Below, piece after piece: positions 17,760 through 26,141 of a DNA stretch of 64,000 nt. Where the stretch lies: positions 500,097 to 564,096 of the forward strand of contig NZ_CP022522.1 in the NCBI RefSeq assembly GCF_002850255.1, in the 5' to 3' direction. The position numbers and the translations under genes were made by a program. The stretch's first letter is position 1, and the number at the start of each line of letters is the position of its first letter. The notes beneath the pieces are model-generated. The model was given only the letters and a program-made list of their open reading frames with translations. It did no database searches and was not told the DNA's origin. The DNA comes from Pseudoalteromonas sp. NC201 (GTDB lineage: Bacteria; Pseudomonadota; Gammaproteobacteria; Enterobacterales; Alteromonadaceae).

Positions 17760-19862
17760 ATGTATCTGTTTGAAGGCCTCAAAAAGAAAATCTCAGAATA
17801 TTTGTCACCAGAAGACGTCGATTTGGTGCAAAAAGCCTATGTCGTGGCCCGTGAGGCACACGAGGGACAGACGCGCTCTAGCGGTGAGCCCTATATCACT
17901 CACCCAGTAGAAGTAACCCAGATCCTTGCGAGCATGAGGCTTGATCATGAAACACTCATGGCTGCGCTGATGCACGATGTTATTGAAGATACTGACTTTA
18001 GCCAAGACGACTTAGCAGAGATCTTTGGTGATACGGTCGCTGAGTTGGTGGAAGGGGTGTCAAAGCTCGATAAACTGAGCTTCAAAGATAAAAAAGAGTT
18101 CCAAGCCGAAAACTATCGTAAGATGATCATGGCGATGACGCAGGATATTCGTGTCATCCTTATTAAACTTGCAGACAGAACGCACAATATGCGAACGCTA
18201 GGTGCTTTGCGTCCTGACAAGCGCCGTCGAATTGCCCGCGAAACACTAGAGATTTATGCACCAATTGCAAACCGTCTTGGTATTCATGATATTAAAAATG
18301 AGTTAGAAGATCTCGGGTTTCAGGCGTTATATCCGATGCGCTATCGTGCGTTACGTTCAGAAGTCGCCAAAGCACGTGGTAATCGTAAAGAAGTGATCAG
18401 CAATATTCAGTCTGAGATTGAATCTAGACTGGAAGAAGCGGGTATTCAAGGCTCAGTAAAAGGCCGTGAAAAGCACTTATACAGTATTTACCGCAAGATG
18501 CTGAATAAAGAGTTAATGTTTAACGAGGTGATGGACATTTACGCCTTTAGGATCAATGTCGACAACCTAGATACTTGCTACCGTGTGCTAGGCGTTGCAC
18601 ATAATTTATATAAGCCAATTGAAACTCGTTTTAAAGACTATATTGCCGTACCGAAAACCAACGGTTACCAGTCGCTTCATACGTCGTTGGTAGGTCCGCA
18701 CGGTATTCCGGTAGAAATCCAGATTCGTACTCATGATATGGATCATATGGCGGATAAAGGGGTAGCAGCGCACTGGATGTATAAAAAGTCAGGCGATAAT
18801 GCCGGCCATACCGCGCAGCAGCGTGCGCGTCAGTGGATGCAAAGCTTACTTGAGCTACAGCAAAGTGCAGGCTCGTCTTTTGAATTTGTGGAAAACGTTA
18901 AAACCGAATTATTCCCAGAAGAAATTTACGTCTTTACGCCAGATGGCCGTATTGTCGAGTTACCTATGGGCGCAACGGCGGTAGATTTTGCCTATGCCGT
19001 GCATACCGATGTGGGTAATACCTGCGTGGGTGCTCGTGTAAACCGTAAGCCTTATCCTTTGAGTAAAGCGCTCGATACCGGCCAAACGGTCGAGGTTATT
19101 ACTAGCTCAGGTGCACACCCTAACGCTACTTGGCTGAACTTTGTGGTAACGGGTAAAGCACGCCTTGGGATCCGCAATTATCTCAAGAGCCAACAAGAAG
19201 AAGAAGCGATCCAACTAGGCCGCCGTTTACTCGACTCGGCACTGGGTGAGTATAAGCTAGATGATATTGCTCAAGAGCAAATCGATAACGTACTTGAAGA
19301 GCATAACCTCAATACCTTGTTGGAGCTGCTGGTTGAGATTGGCTGTGGCAATATCATGAGTGTATTGATAGCGAAGCGTTTACTGCAAGATGATAATGCG
19401 GTAGAAGATATTGCTAAACGTGCTAAAGCCGCGATAATCGGAACAGAAGGCATGTTGGTAACCTATGCTAAATGTTGTCGCCCTGTGCCGGGTGACGCTA
19501 TCACAGCATATATGAGCCAAGGCAAAGGCCTAATGGTTCACCGCCAAGAATGTAAAAATATTAAGGGTTGGCGCAACGAGCGTTCGAAGTACTTCGTCGT
19601 GAAGTGGGAAGACAACCCAGAGAAAGAATATATAGCAGCGCTGCGTGTGGAAATTATTAACCACCAAGGTGCGTTGGCTAAATTAACCAATGTGGTTGCG
19701 ACGACTCAAGCTAATATTGTCGAAATCGCAACGGACGAAAAAGAAAGTAATTTATACGTGATTGATTTAGGTATTACCGTGAAAAACCGAATTCATGTCG
19801 CTGATATTATGCGCCGAATTCGAGTGATGCCAGATGTACAACGCGTGTATCGTAAAAAATAA
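17760..19862 (+). CDS. spoT: SpoT, bifunctional (p)ppGpp synthetase/hydrolase
   Basis: Makes and breaks the stringent alarmone. The N-terminal HD hydrolase is intact (metal ligands in [11 protein letters not shown] and LMHDVIEDT, residues about 43-75). The synthetase domain carries the [19 protein letters not shown] signature near 295-315. TGS ([12 protein letters not shown], about 390-450), a zinc-finger/helical region (CCRPVPGD) and a C-terminal ACT domain follow. 700 residues matches E. coli SpoT (702). Good GGAG ribosome binding site. Downstream of rpoZ with its own likely promoter; ridA follows after 10 bp. Confidence 0.97.
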   Translation: MYLFEGLKKKISEYLSPEDVDLVQKAYVVAREAHEGQTRSSGEPYITHPVEVTQILASMRLDHETLMAALMHDVIEDTDFSQDDLAEIFGDTVAELVEGVSKLDKLSFKDKKEFQAENYRKMIMAMTQDIRVILIKLADRTHNMRTLGALRPDKRRRIARETLEIYAPIANRLGIHDIKNELEDLGFQALYPMRYRALRSEVAKARGNRKEVISNIQSEIESRLEEAGIQGSVKGREKHLYSIYRKMLNKELMFNEVMDIYAFRINVDNLDTCYRVLGVAHNLYKPIETRFKDYIAVPKTNGYQSLHTSLVGPHGIPVEIQIRTHDMDHMADKGVAAHWMYKKSGDNAGHTAQQRARQWMQSLLELQQSAGSSFEFVENVKTELFPEEIYVFTPDGRIVELPMGATAVDFAYAVHTDVGNTCVGARVNRKPYPLSKALDTGQTVEVITSSGAHPNATWLNFVVTGKARLGIRNYLKSQQEEEAIQLGRRLLDSALGEYKLDDIAQEQIDNVLEEHNLNTLLELLVEIGCGNIMSVLIAKRLLQDDNAVEDIAKRAKAAIIGTEGMLVTYAKCCRPVPGDAITAYMSQGKGLMVHRQECKNIKGWRNERSKYFVVKWEDNPEKEYIAALRVEIINHQGALAKLTNVVATTQANIVEIATDEKESNLYVIDLGITVKNRIHVADIMRRIRVMPDVQRVYRKK

Positions 19863-19872
19863 AGGAACATTA

Positions 19873-20265
19873 ATGAACAAAGCTATTATTTCAACAGATA
19901 AAGCGCCAGCAGCAATTGGCACTTACAACCAAGCGGTAAAAGTTGGTACTGCGGTCTATTTATCTGGTCAAATTCCATTGGTACCAGAGACGATGGAATT
20001 TATTTCTGAAGATTTTGCAGAGCAAACGCACCAAGTGTTCAAAAACCTTATCGCAGTATGTGAAGAGGCTGGTGGCGAGTTACAAGATATGGTTAAGGTT
20101 AATATCTTCCTAACTGATCTGAGTAACTTTGCAACGGTCAACGAGATCATGGCTCAGTATTTTAGAAAGCCATACCCAGCTCGTGCTGCAATTGGTGTAA
20201 AAGAACTACCAAAAGGCGCACAAGTTGAGATTGATGGCATTATGGAGTTACCTTCAACTAACTAA
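19873..20265 (+). CDS. ridA: RidA, enamine/imine deaminase
   Basis: Hydrolyses reactive 2-aminoacrylate and other enamines produced by PLP enzymes such as threonine/serine dehydratase. 130 residues from ATG 19873 (AAAGGAAC just upstream); the in-frame start at 19834 lies inside spoT and is rejected. The YjgF/Rid signature [10 protein letters not shown] is near residue 30, and the C-terminal [20 protein letters not shown] holds the conserved Arg and Glu. Cotranscribed with spoT. Confidence 0.94.
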   Translation: MNKAIISTDKAPAAIGTYNQAVKVGTAVYLSGQIPLVPETMEFISEDFAEQTHQVFKNLIAVCEEAGGELQDMVKVNIFLTDLSNFATVNEIMAQYFRKPYPARAAIGVKELPKGAQVEIDGIMELPSTN

Positions 20266-20298
20266 CCTCAGGTTAACTAATAGTTAGATATATTTCTT

Positions 20299-20337
20299 CG
20301 CTCCAGTGTCAATCGCTGGAGCGGCTTTTCGAAAAGC
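20299..20337 (+). terminator. Probable terminator after ridA
   Basis: Stem CGCTCCAG/CTGGAGCG (20299-20306, 20316-20323) runs directly into a second palindrome GGCTTTTCGAAAAGCC. The T-run is short. The ridA stop itself lies in a TAACCTCAGGTTA palindrome 34 bp earlier. Confidence 0.55.
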
Positions 20338-20385
20338 CAACACAGTCCACTCATTTTCCCCTCGCTTTACATTACAGGAAGTCCC

Positions 20386-20976
20386 ATGACCGCAGCCAGC
20401 GCACTTACTAGCCGTGCATTGAAATTAAAAGCAAGTACTGCTGATCTTCATGACAGTATAGATAGCAGCATTATGGCAAAAGACCCGTTCGCCAGCATTG
20501 AGCGTTATCTCCAGTTTTTGACTCTTCAGTACCTGTTTCTTAAAGATGTCGCTGCATTATATGATCACCGTGAACTCTCTATGCATATTGACGATCTCAA
20601 ATCGCGCCGACGGCTTGGGTTGTTGGAGCAGGACTTTGCTGACTTACAGCACACATTACCTGTGCCGTCTTTGTCGCCGTTTATCACAACTTCAACAGAG
20701 TTTGCGACTGCTTTGGGAGCGCTTTATGTCGTTGAAGGCTCTAAGGTTGGGGCCGCGATGCTTGGGCGTCAAGTGCAGGCGCGTTTGCCTGTCACAGGTG
20801 AGTATGGTGCGCGTTACTTAGCAGGCCCAGGTTCCGGGCGCGGCAGTGCGTGGCGTCACTTAATTCAATTTATCGATACGGTTGAGTTAACTAGTACGCA
20901 AGAAGATGCATTGATCACCGGCGCTCGTCAGGCCTTTATGCGTTTTCAGCAGTATCAAGCAGAGGTCTATACTTAA
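20386..20976 (+). CDS. Bacterial heme oxygenase (BphO-like)
   Basis: Cleaves heme to biliverdin, CO and iron, for iron recovery or as chromophore supply for a bacteriophytochrome. 196 residues. The proximal heme ligand is probably His22 (STADLHDSID), and the conserved GALYVVEGSKVGAAMLGRQV helix at about 113-132 is typical of bacterial heme oxygenases. No phytochrome or TonB receptor lies nearby, so its role cannot be decided from context. Single gene, convergent with the peptide operon to its right. Confidence 0.85.
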   Translation: MTAASALTSRALKLKASTADLHDSIDSSIMAKDPFASIERYLQFLTLQYLFLKDVAALYDHRELSMHIDDLKSRRRLGLLEQDFADLQHTLPVPSLSPFITTSTEFATALGALYVVEGSKVGAAMLGRQVQARLPVTGEYGARYLAGPGSGRGSAWRHLIQFIDTVELTSTQEDALITGARQAFMRFQQYQAEVYT

Positions 20977-21015
20977 TACAATTGGTATAAGTTGAACGGA
21001 GAATAACAGGGTTGT

Positions 21016-21038
21016 TGTCGCGACATAGTGTCGCGACA
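21016..21038. terminator. Hairpin between convergent genes
   Basis: TGTCGCGACA occurs twice, separated by TAG. Because each copy is palindromic, the two also pair into a 10-bp stem with a 3-base loop. It lies between the heme oxygenase and the Cys-rich peptide gene, both of which read toward it. No clear T-run. Confidence 0.5.
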
Positions 21039-21047
21039 GGTTAGTGA

Positions 21048-21272
21048 CTAGCACATATTGGTTGGGCAATCACAATGTAATGTATTTGGCTCAGGAACAC
21101 ACGCTAACTCCTTAGATGGGCAGGCCATCGTTGGGCCATCGGTGTCACAGTTTAAGTCGCGACTACAATAGTAGGAACAACCACCACCAATCTCACGGGT
21201 CTTGTTGTTATCCAAAATTAGCTTACTACCTGCTAATGACTTCAATTGCTTTTTGTTCAGTTTTAAATCCAT
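21048..21272 (-). CDS. Cys-rich RiPP-like precursor with lanthipeptide-type leader
   Basis: A 74-residue peptide. The first half is a Lys/Leu leader (MDLKLNKKQLKSLAG) ending at IGGG (residues 28-31). The second half is a core of 43 residues with eight cysteines and several Ser/Thr. The leader pattern KLxLxKKxxKxL...IGGG matches leaders annotated as class I lanthipeptide-like, and matches a second peptide gene at 37184-37378 in this window. No LanB, LanC, LanM, radical-SAM enzyme or peptidase-exporter is adjacent. Last gene of the XRE-peptide-peptide-membrane protein group, 44 bp after the membrane protein. Product could be a modified peptide, a disulfide-rich toxin, or an orphan precursor processed by enzymes elsewhere. 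Confidence 0.75.
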   Translation of the reverse strand: MDLKLNKKQLKSLAGSKLILDNNKTREIGGGCSYYCSRDLNCDTDGPTMACPSKELACVPEPNTLHCDCPTNMC

Positions 21273-21316
21273 CGTTTATTCCTTCAATTGATTTAGGGTA
21301 AAAGCAGCACAGATCA

Positions 21317-21997
21317 CTATGACCTATGCTGTGGCTCGGATTTTTTAAGCGTTAAGTCTTCTTCACTTTCTTTAATTGGCGCAGGACGAAAACGTTCAAC
21401 ATAGATTGTAGCTAGAAGTGTGGTAATAACAGCAGCCAGTAGAACGGATTTTACATATGGGTAGCTATAATAAACGATACCCCACTTCCAAAATTGTTTT
21501 GCAAAACTTTCATCTACTCCAAAGTGTTCTAGATTACGAATAATGTTCTCAGCGAAAGCTGCTAAGTCTACAAGCATAAACAAAAAGAAGATCCCAACAA
21601 GTATGATATCGGCATGTGTCATGTAGATATATTCTTTCCTAGCTTTTTGGAATTTATTCACAAATCTCAAAGAGAACCTTACTCTATTCTTGATAGTTAG
21701 ATAGGTTAGTAAGTCGCAGATGAAATGAATGCCTACAATAAACATGTTTTGTTTATATGGAGGAGCATTAGCGAAAAGATTTTCTACGAAAGATACAAGC
21801 GAAAACTCTAAAATTATAATTGCTATCAATACAGTAGATAGGTGCGTAATATTAAGCTGCTCTTTGGAAAATATCGCTAAAATAAAAACTAAAGCTAACA
21901 TAGGAAGGTACGTAGTTTGCTCCAGAATAATAAGTGTATGTATAAATCCCGTTGCAACGAGAAACATGATAAATAAAAAAACTAGTGATTTGTTCAT
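21317..21997 (-). CDS. Multi-pass membrane protein of the peptide locus
   Basis: A 226-residue protein with about six predicted transmembrane segments: roughly 5-22, 28-45, 50-72, 80-100, 128-150 and 183-205. It ends in a charged cytoplasmic tail (KESEEDLTLKKSEPQ). I do not recognise a family. It lies between small peptide genes, 32 bp after one and 44 bp before another, all on the same strand. An immunity, export or processing role is a guess from position. AT-rich compared with the flanking core genes. Confidence 0.7.
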   Translation of the reverse strand: MNKSLVFLFIMFLVATGFIHTLIILEQTTYLPMLALVFILAIFSKEQLNITHLSTVLIAIIILEFSLVSFVENLFANAPPYKQNMFIVGIHFICDLLTYLTIKNRVRFSLRFVNKFQKARKEYIYMTHADIILVGIFFLFMLVDLAAFAENIIRNLEHFGVDESFAKQFWKWGIVYYSYPYVKSVLLAAVITTLLATIYVERFRPAPIKESEEDLTLKKSEPQHRS

Positions 21998-22029
21998 TTC
22001 TTAACCTTAATAAAGGTACTAGTTGAGGC

Positions 22030-22176
22030 TTAGCCTGGCTTTTCAGATTTAGGCTCTAACTTAGGGTCGTCCTTGATTGAGCCATCACTCCCACCCGTTA
22101 TATGCTCTAGGAAATGGCTATTTAGCACAACAAAACGGACTCTTTTAGTACTTTTGACTTTATTTGAATATCTCAT
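22030..22176 (-). CDS. 48-residue Gly-Gly peptide (small gene)
   Basis: ATG at 22176 is preceded by AAGGAATAG at ribosome-binding distance. The product begins MRYSNKVKSTKRVRFVVLNS, runs to ITGG at residues 26-29, and continues SDGSIKDDPKLEPKSEKPG. A basic, hydrophobic front half ending in Gly-Gly resembles leader peptides cleaved after GG. The acidic, Pro-containing tail has no cysteine. Shares the words GGS and DPKL with the next peptide upstream. Not recognised. Coding status rests on the ribosome binding site, the shared pattern and the operon position. Confidence 0.55.
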   Translation of the reverse strand: MRYSNKVKSTKRVRFVVLNSHFLEHITGGSDGSIKDDPKLEPKSEKPG

Positions 22177-22270
22177 CTTCTATTCCTTATAGGTTTTTGC
22201 AGTGGTTAAAGTCATTAATACTGTACTCTGAAACTCACCTATTGAGAATATTTTGTAAAGCTAAAGTAAC

Positions 22271-22444
22271 TTATATGCCTAGTTTTGGATCTACTACTGT
22301 TCCGCCATGAGAAGCCATAGAGGAAGTTCGAGGGTCATGTTTAACCACTCCTAGGCTGCCACCTTTAATGGACTTTACACTGTATATTGGTAACTTTTTG
22401 ATTTTTATTGCCTTACTAAGTTTTTTTTGCATTCCAAATTTCAT
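22271..22444 (-). CDS. 57-residue Gly-Gly peptide (small gene)
   Basis: ATG 22444 has AAGGAATAAAAG upstream, nearly the same ribosome-binding context as the next peptide gene. The basic N-terminal part (MKFGMQKKLSKAIKIKKLPI) leads to SIKGGS near residue 29. The tail repeats a theme: GGSLGVVKHDPR and, later, GGTVVDPKLG. An in-frame upstream start at 22483 has no ribosome binding site. Cysteine-free. It is second in the operon, 45 bp after the XRE gene. Probably a paralogue of the 22030-22176 peptide; function unknown. Confidence 0.6.
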   Translation of the reverse strand: MKFGMQKKLSKAIKIKKLPIYSVKSIKGGSLGVVKHDPRTSSMASHGGTVVDPKLGI

Positions 22445-22489
22445 TCTTTTATTCCTTTTGCAGCTTAATTCAGCTGATAACATGATTAC

Positions 22490-22828
22490 TTACTCTTCCA
22501 TTTTCTTTGCATCAGGAGAGGTCGGGCTTTTGCGTCTTAATTGGGTATCACTAATTAAGCTCCGTAGCGCTTGAAACTGTTTAATAATGGGAGAAAGGTC
22601 AATATCACAGTACCTACACCAAACCTGAAAGTGATCCCAAGGTATGCGGCTTACACCATTTTCATAGTTTTCGTATGTTTGGCGGCTAATACCCACAAGG
22701 TCAGCCATTTGCTGCGTGGTTTTTTGGGCAGCAAGGCGCATTCTTCTAAGGTCGTCACCGTTATATTTAAAATAGGGATTGCCCACCAATTTAGTCCTTT
22801 CTTGCATGGGGAGTCTGCTCAGTGCCAC
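22490..22828 (-). CDS. XRE-type regulator heading the peptide locus
   Basis: A 112-residue protein with a Cro/C1-type helix-turn-helix (AAQKTTQQMADLVGISRQTYENYENG, about residues 32-57). The remaining C-terminal part does not match a domain I know. Start is uncertain: GTG 22828 or ATG 22807; neither has a clear ribosome binding site. It is the first gene of five co-directional genes spanning 22828 to 21048. It probably controls them from the AT-rich divergent region to its right. Confidence 0.8.
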   Translation of the reverse strand: MALSRLPMQERTKLVGNPYFKYNGDDLRRMRLAAQKTTQQMADLVGISRQTYENYENGVSRIPWDHFQVWCRYCDIDLSPIIKQFQALRSLISDTQLRRKSPTSPDAKKMEE

Positions 22829-22844
22829 CCAAGTTATTTTTATG

Positions 22845-22874
22845 TGTAATCTTTGTTAATTTGTAATTGTAATC
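22845..22874. promoter_or_regulatory. TGTAAT direct repeats upstream of the XRE gene
   Basis: TGTAAT occurs at 22845, 22862 and 22868, with TGTAATC at the first and last, just before the XRE start. Tandem half-sites in an AT-rich promoter are a candidate binding site for the adjacent regulator. Confidence 0.35.
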
Positions 22875-23061
22875 AATAAAAATGTTTCTGCAAGAGGAAA
22901 TTTAATTAGTAAGATCTGAAAGTGGCGCTCAGAAATACACTTATACTTTTCACTTTATTTTCATCATTTTAATAGAAAAGTTGGTTCGACAAGATTTTTT
23001 AGCGACGCTTTTGTTACTGTAGTGTGAAATGAAACAAGGGTAACAACTGGCTGAGGGTGAT

Positions 23062-23295
23062 ATGGATTATCTACGTCAATATAACGACTTAAATATTCTC
23101 TATGAAGCACTTAAAAAATCGAGTCGCGGAGAGGTTGAGATAGCTGAGACGACCACTAAGTGGTTTTCTCTTGTAGAGAGTACTTTATTTGAGCTTCAGG
23201 AGCTGGCGTATATGGAAAAGGCGTATATGCAAAAGTCGCGAACCATGAATAATCTCATCGAACTGGTGTATGCCAGTGTTCCTGCCACTGAGTAG
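23062..23295 (+). CDS. Small helical protein of unknown function
   Basis: A 77-residue acidic, predicted all-helical protein (MDYLRQYNDLNILYEALKKS at the start), with no signal peptide and no cysteine. GAGGGTG upstream of the ATG is a good ribosome binding site. It is transcribed away from the XRE-peptide operon across a 233-bp shared upstream region and is followed by a strong terminator, so it is a complete transcription unit. It may belong to the peptide system, but nothing in the protein shows it. Confidence 0.65.
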   Translation: MDYLRQYNDLNILYEALKKSSRGEVEIAETTTKWFSLVESTLFELQELAYMEKAYMQKSRTMNNLIELVYASVPATE

Positions 23296-23334
23296 GGTAA
23301 ATAAAAGAAATAAAATTGTATGTTTTGCAGTGGT

Positions 23335-23373
23335 AAGAGTGCCAATCAAGCTCAATTAAGTATTGGCACTCTT
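23335..23373. terminator. Bidirectional terminator
   Basis: A 12-bp stem (AAGAGTGCCAAT with its complement) with a 15-base loop, followed by TTTATTAG on the plus strand. It serves the small helical gene and, from the other side, the DUF3299 gene ending at 23395. Confidence 0.75.
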
Positions 23374-23394
23374 TATTAGTGATTTATATGACTT

Positions 23395-23901
23395 TTAGAG
23401 CTCAAATGGCGCGACGCCTTTGGCTTCCATCATATAACCTGTTTGCGCGATGTCGCCCTTCCAAGTAGAAACCTTAATCGTGCCACTGACTGTGATTGCA
23501 TCATATAGGCTTTCAATCGGAACACCGCCTTTGATTTTGACATGAACAATTTGATTTGGCGGCGGAGGCGGCACGTGGATGCAAGCGCCAAAGTAGGGAA
23601 CCAACAAAAATTCGGTGATCACTTCACTGTCACCTTCAAGTGGTACAACAAAGCCGGGTAAGCTGACTAGTTGGCCGTCTAACTCTTTGACGACTGGGGC
23701 GTCTAAGTCAGGTTGCACCCAATTTTGCTCGGCGCCATCATGGCTTGCTGCGTCTTGATTGCTGATCTGGACATGCCCTTTTGGAATTAAATCTTCCCAG
23801 AATATCTCTTTAGGTGGTGCCGCATTTGCAATACCACTGAATACCATCGCAGTGATGAATGCAATGAAGTAAAAAACGTGAGTTCGTGCGGTTAACTGCA
23901 T
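23395..23901 (-). CDS. DUF3299 periplasmic protein
   Basis: A 168-residue protein from ATG 23901 (AGAGGATC upstream) with a signal peptide ending ANAAPP. The DUF3299 pattern is clear: LPGFVVPLEG, then FLLVPYFGACIHVPPPPPNQ. An in-frame start at 23958 overlaps the permease gene and would bury the signal peptide, so it is rejected. DUF3299 proteins are typically encoded with an ABC permease and ATPase, as here, and a similar arrangement occurs in the Vibrio zinc-regulated zrg locus. Exact role unknown. Confidence 0.85.
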   Translation of the reverse strand: MQLTARTHVFYFIAFITAMVFSGIANAAPPKEIFWEDLIPKGHVQISNQDAASHDGAEQNWVQPDLDAPVVKELDGQLVSLPGFVVPLEGDSEVITEFLLVPYFGACIHVPPPPPNQIVHVKIKGGVPIESLYDAITVSGTIKVSTWKGDIAQTGYMMEAKGVAPFEL

Positions 23902-23911
23902 CTTGATCCTC

Positions 23912-25267
23912 TTAGGTTTTAATTTGCATGCCATCGGCAAGCGAGTAAAAATAAGCACGGGCGGCAGGAATGGCGCCGATCAAAGTACCTGCACCTATAA
24001 TAACGCTTAGTAGCGTGAGTTCATAGGTTGAGAGCGCTGAGATACTTAGGACTACGCCAAATTGACTTTGTAGGCTGGATTGGGCAGCAATGAGCAAGGT
24101 ATAAAAAAGCGCTACACCGAAAGCACATCCTAACACGGTAATAAAAATTGCTTCGCTAATGAGAAGTGTAAAAATATGCCAAGGCCGCGCACCAACGGAG
24201 CGTAGAATAGCAAGTTCTCGACGCCTTTGATTCAGCGTGGCGAGCAATGAGGTTAGCATGCCAAGCAAGCTTATCAACACCACCGCGAGGGTGATAAGCA
24301 GCAGGATTTTTTCGACAATATCTAGCATTTCCCACAATTCCCTCAATGTCACCCCCGGCATAATTGCCAGTAAGGGTTCACCTTTATACTGATTAATATT
24401 TCTGCGCACCTGTAGGGTATAAAGTGGTGACTCAAAACCAAGTAAAAATGCAGTGATTTGCTTTGTCGAGCCAATTAAATCACCGGGTTTGGAGTCGAGG
24501 TTGTGAAGTAGAGCGCTATTGTTTTTACTGTCATGCTCATGCTCATGCTCATGCTCATGCTCATGCTCATGCTCATGCTCGTGGTGCGTTGCATCTTGTT
24601 TTCGTGCAACCATTCGAGATGGCTTGCTGTGGCCTGAGCTATGCATGCTCTCAATGGCACTTAACGGCACATGTAATGTTTTATCTACGGGCGTTCCCGT
24701 GGCTGCCAAAATGCCAGAAATAACCAGCGGATTGTCATCATGATGATGGAAACTGGTATTGCCCATGCCATGAGAAATGACGATTTTTTGTCCCAGCTGA
24801 TAACCCAGCTTTTTTGCGACCATAGCCCCAAGCACCACTTCTTGGCCATTGTGAAATGGTCGACCAGCGGCAAAGGTGAGATGCTGTTTTTTAGCGTATT
24901 GATAATGACTGAAGTAACTTGCATCTGTGCCCAGCACAGCAAAGCCTTTATGGCTATCGCCTAAGCTAATGGGAATACTCCACGCAACACCGCGTTGTGC
25001 CTTGATGTACTCGTAACTTTGCCATTGTACGGCATTATTGGCGTGACCAATTCTAAATACGCTTGAAAGCAAAAGCTGAATATCACCAGTACGTGCGCCG
25101 ACAATCAAGTCAGTGCCAGAAATAGTGTTCGCAAAGCTGGATTTTGCGTCTTGACGTACACGCTCAACCGACAGCAGTAACATGACACTAATTGCAATGG
25201 TCACTAGAGTTAGGGCAACGCTGGCTTTTCGGTTTAGCGTACTTTTCCACGCAAGTTTGATTAGCAT
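23912..25267 (-). CDS. ABC transporter permease (MacB/FtsX type) with His-Glu repeat
   Basis: A 451-residue permease of the MacB-like superfamily. TM1 is at about 17-35, then a large periplasmic domain, then three C-terminal TM segments with the FtsX domain (about 320-445, including RRRELAILRSVGARPWHIF). The periplasmic domain contains an alternating His-Glu tract near residues 226-245, coded by eight CATGCT hexamers, plus a second HHHDDN cluster near 175. These could bind zinc or another transition metal. Overlaps the ATPase gene by 7 bp and precedes the DUF3299 gene by 10 bp. A role in metal handling or in lipoprotein/metallochaperone export is inferred. Confidence 0.88.
   Translation of the reverse strand: MLIKLAWKSTLNRKASVALTLVTIAISVMLLLSVERVRQDAKSSFANTISGTDLIVGARTGDIQLLLSSVFRIGHANNAVQWQSYEYIKAQRGVAWSIPISLGDSHKGFAVLGTDASYFSHYQYAKKQHLTFAAGRPFHNGQEVVLGAMVAKKLGYQLGQKIVISHGMGNTSFHHHDDNPLVISGILAATGTPVDKTLHVPLSAIESMHSSGHSKPSRMVARKQDATHHEHEHEHEHEHEHEHEHDSKNNSALLHNLDSKPGDLIGSTKQITAFLLGFESPLYTLQVRRNINQYKGEPLLAIMPGVTLRELWEMLDIVEKILLLITLAVVLISLLGMLTSLLATLNQRRRELAILRSVGARPWHIFTLLISEAIFITVLGCAFGVALFYTLLIAAQSSLQSQFGVVLSISALSTYELTLLSVIIGAGTLIGAIPAARAYFYSLADGMQIKT
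24532..24579. repeat. CATGCT hexanucleotide tandem repeat, eight units
   Basis: Eight perfect CATGCT units inside the ABC permease gene encode the His-Glu tract. Gain or loss of units keeps frame and changes the number of His-Glu pairs. The antisense frames across it code Ala-His or Ser-Cys runs and are artefacts. Confidence 0.95.
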
Positions 25268-25953
25268 AGCGGTGCTCCTTGTTGTAAATCAGGTAAGCTT
25301 ATTTGCCTATCAAATAACGGCGCTAAGCTTTTGTCGTGACTGACAAAGAGAATAGATGCACTGTAAACCGCGGCTTGGCTAAAGAGTAATTTAATAAAGC
25401 CATCACGGCTGTCGGCATCGAGGGCTGAGGTTGGCTCATCGGCAATAATGATTTCGGGCCTGCCAATAAATGCGCGAGCGGCGGCTACGCGCTGCTGTTG
25501 GCCAATACTTAACTCCGCGACACTGCGCTGCTGAGTGTGCTCGTCTATACCAAGATCAGAGAGCAGAAGTGTAGCTTCCTGCTCAAGCGATTTATTCTGT
25601 GAGGAAATGTTTTGCCTGCGCTTTTTGGAAAATTCGCAGCCAAGGGTAACGTTTTCAACTGGCGACAAATAGGGCAACAAATTAAAGTTCTGAAAAATAG
25701 TACCTATATGGTCGGCTCTAAACTTATCTCGTTGGCCACGGCTCAGTGCGCTCGCGTTTGTACCTGCAATTTCAATTTCTCCCTGCTGGCAATCCAAGGT
25801 GCCGGCAATAAGTCCTAGCAAAGTCGATTTACCGCTGCCGCTTGGACCATGTAAAAACACGTGTTCACCCCGGGCGATATGTAGCTTAGGTATGGTTAGC
25901 ACCGGGGTGCTCGACTTAGGCCATGTAAACTGTAATTGAGATATCGTAAGCAT
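25261..25953 (-). CDS. ABC transporter ATP-binding protein (LolD/MacB type)
   Basis: A 230-residue ATPase. Walker A GPSGSGKST near residue 36, Q-loop FQNFNLLPYLS, signature LSIGQQQRVAAARA, Walker B IIIADEP and the switch His (FVSHD) are all present. The sequence is closest in kind to LolD/FtsE/MacB-like ATPases that pair with MacB-type permeases. It is first in the ATPase-permease-DUF3299 operon. Upstream (25976-25996) is an imperfect ATGTTGT...GTATAACA repeat that loosely resembles a Zur box. Confidence 0.93.
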   Translation of the reverse strand: MLTISQLQFTWPKSSTPVLTIPKLHIARGEHVFLHGPSGSGKSTLLGLIAGTLDCQQGEIEIAGTNASALSRGQRDKFRADHIGTIFQNFNLLPYLSPVENVTLGCEFSKKRRQNISSQNKSLEQEATLLLSDLGIDEHTQQRSVAELSIGQQQRVAAARAFIGRPEIIIADEPTSALDADSRDGFIKLLFSQAAVYSASILFVSHDKSLAPLFDRQISLPDLQQGAPLC

Positions 25954-26141
25954 AACGCCTCAACGCTGGCAAATAATGTTGTGATGGTATAACAATAATG
26001 ACTAAAGCAAAACTAAGTTAAGCTCAACAACAAGCGTGTAAGTTAAATTGTGATTTTTGTTCAGCTCGACTATTATAGCGACCCTAACCCCCTCATTATT
26101 TTGTGCCCTTTAGCAAGGCGCATCCTGTCATTGGAGTAACA

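Noticed and set aside
20386..20976. Heme oxygenase as part of the peptide operon
   Set aside because: It is convergent with the operon and separated by a hairpin, and has no functional link in sequence.
24463..24743. Frames with Ala-His and Ser-Cys repeats antisense to the ABC permease
   Set aside because: Produced by the CATGCT repeat in other frames; the permease on the minus strand is the coherent gene.
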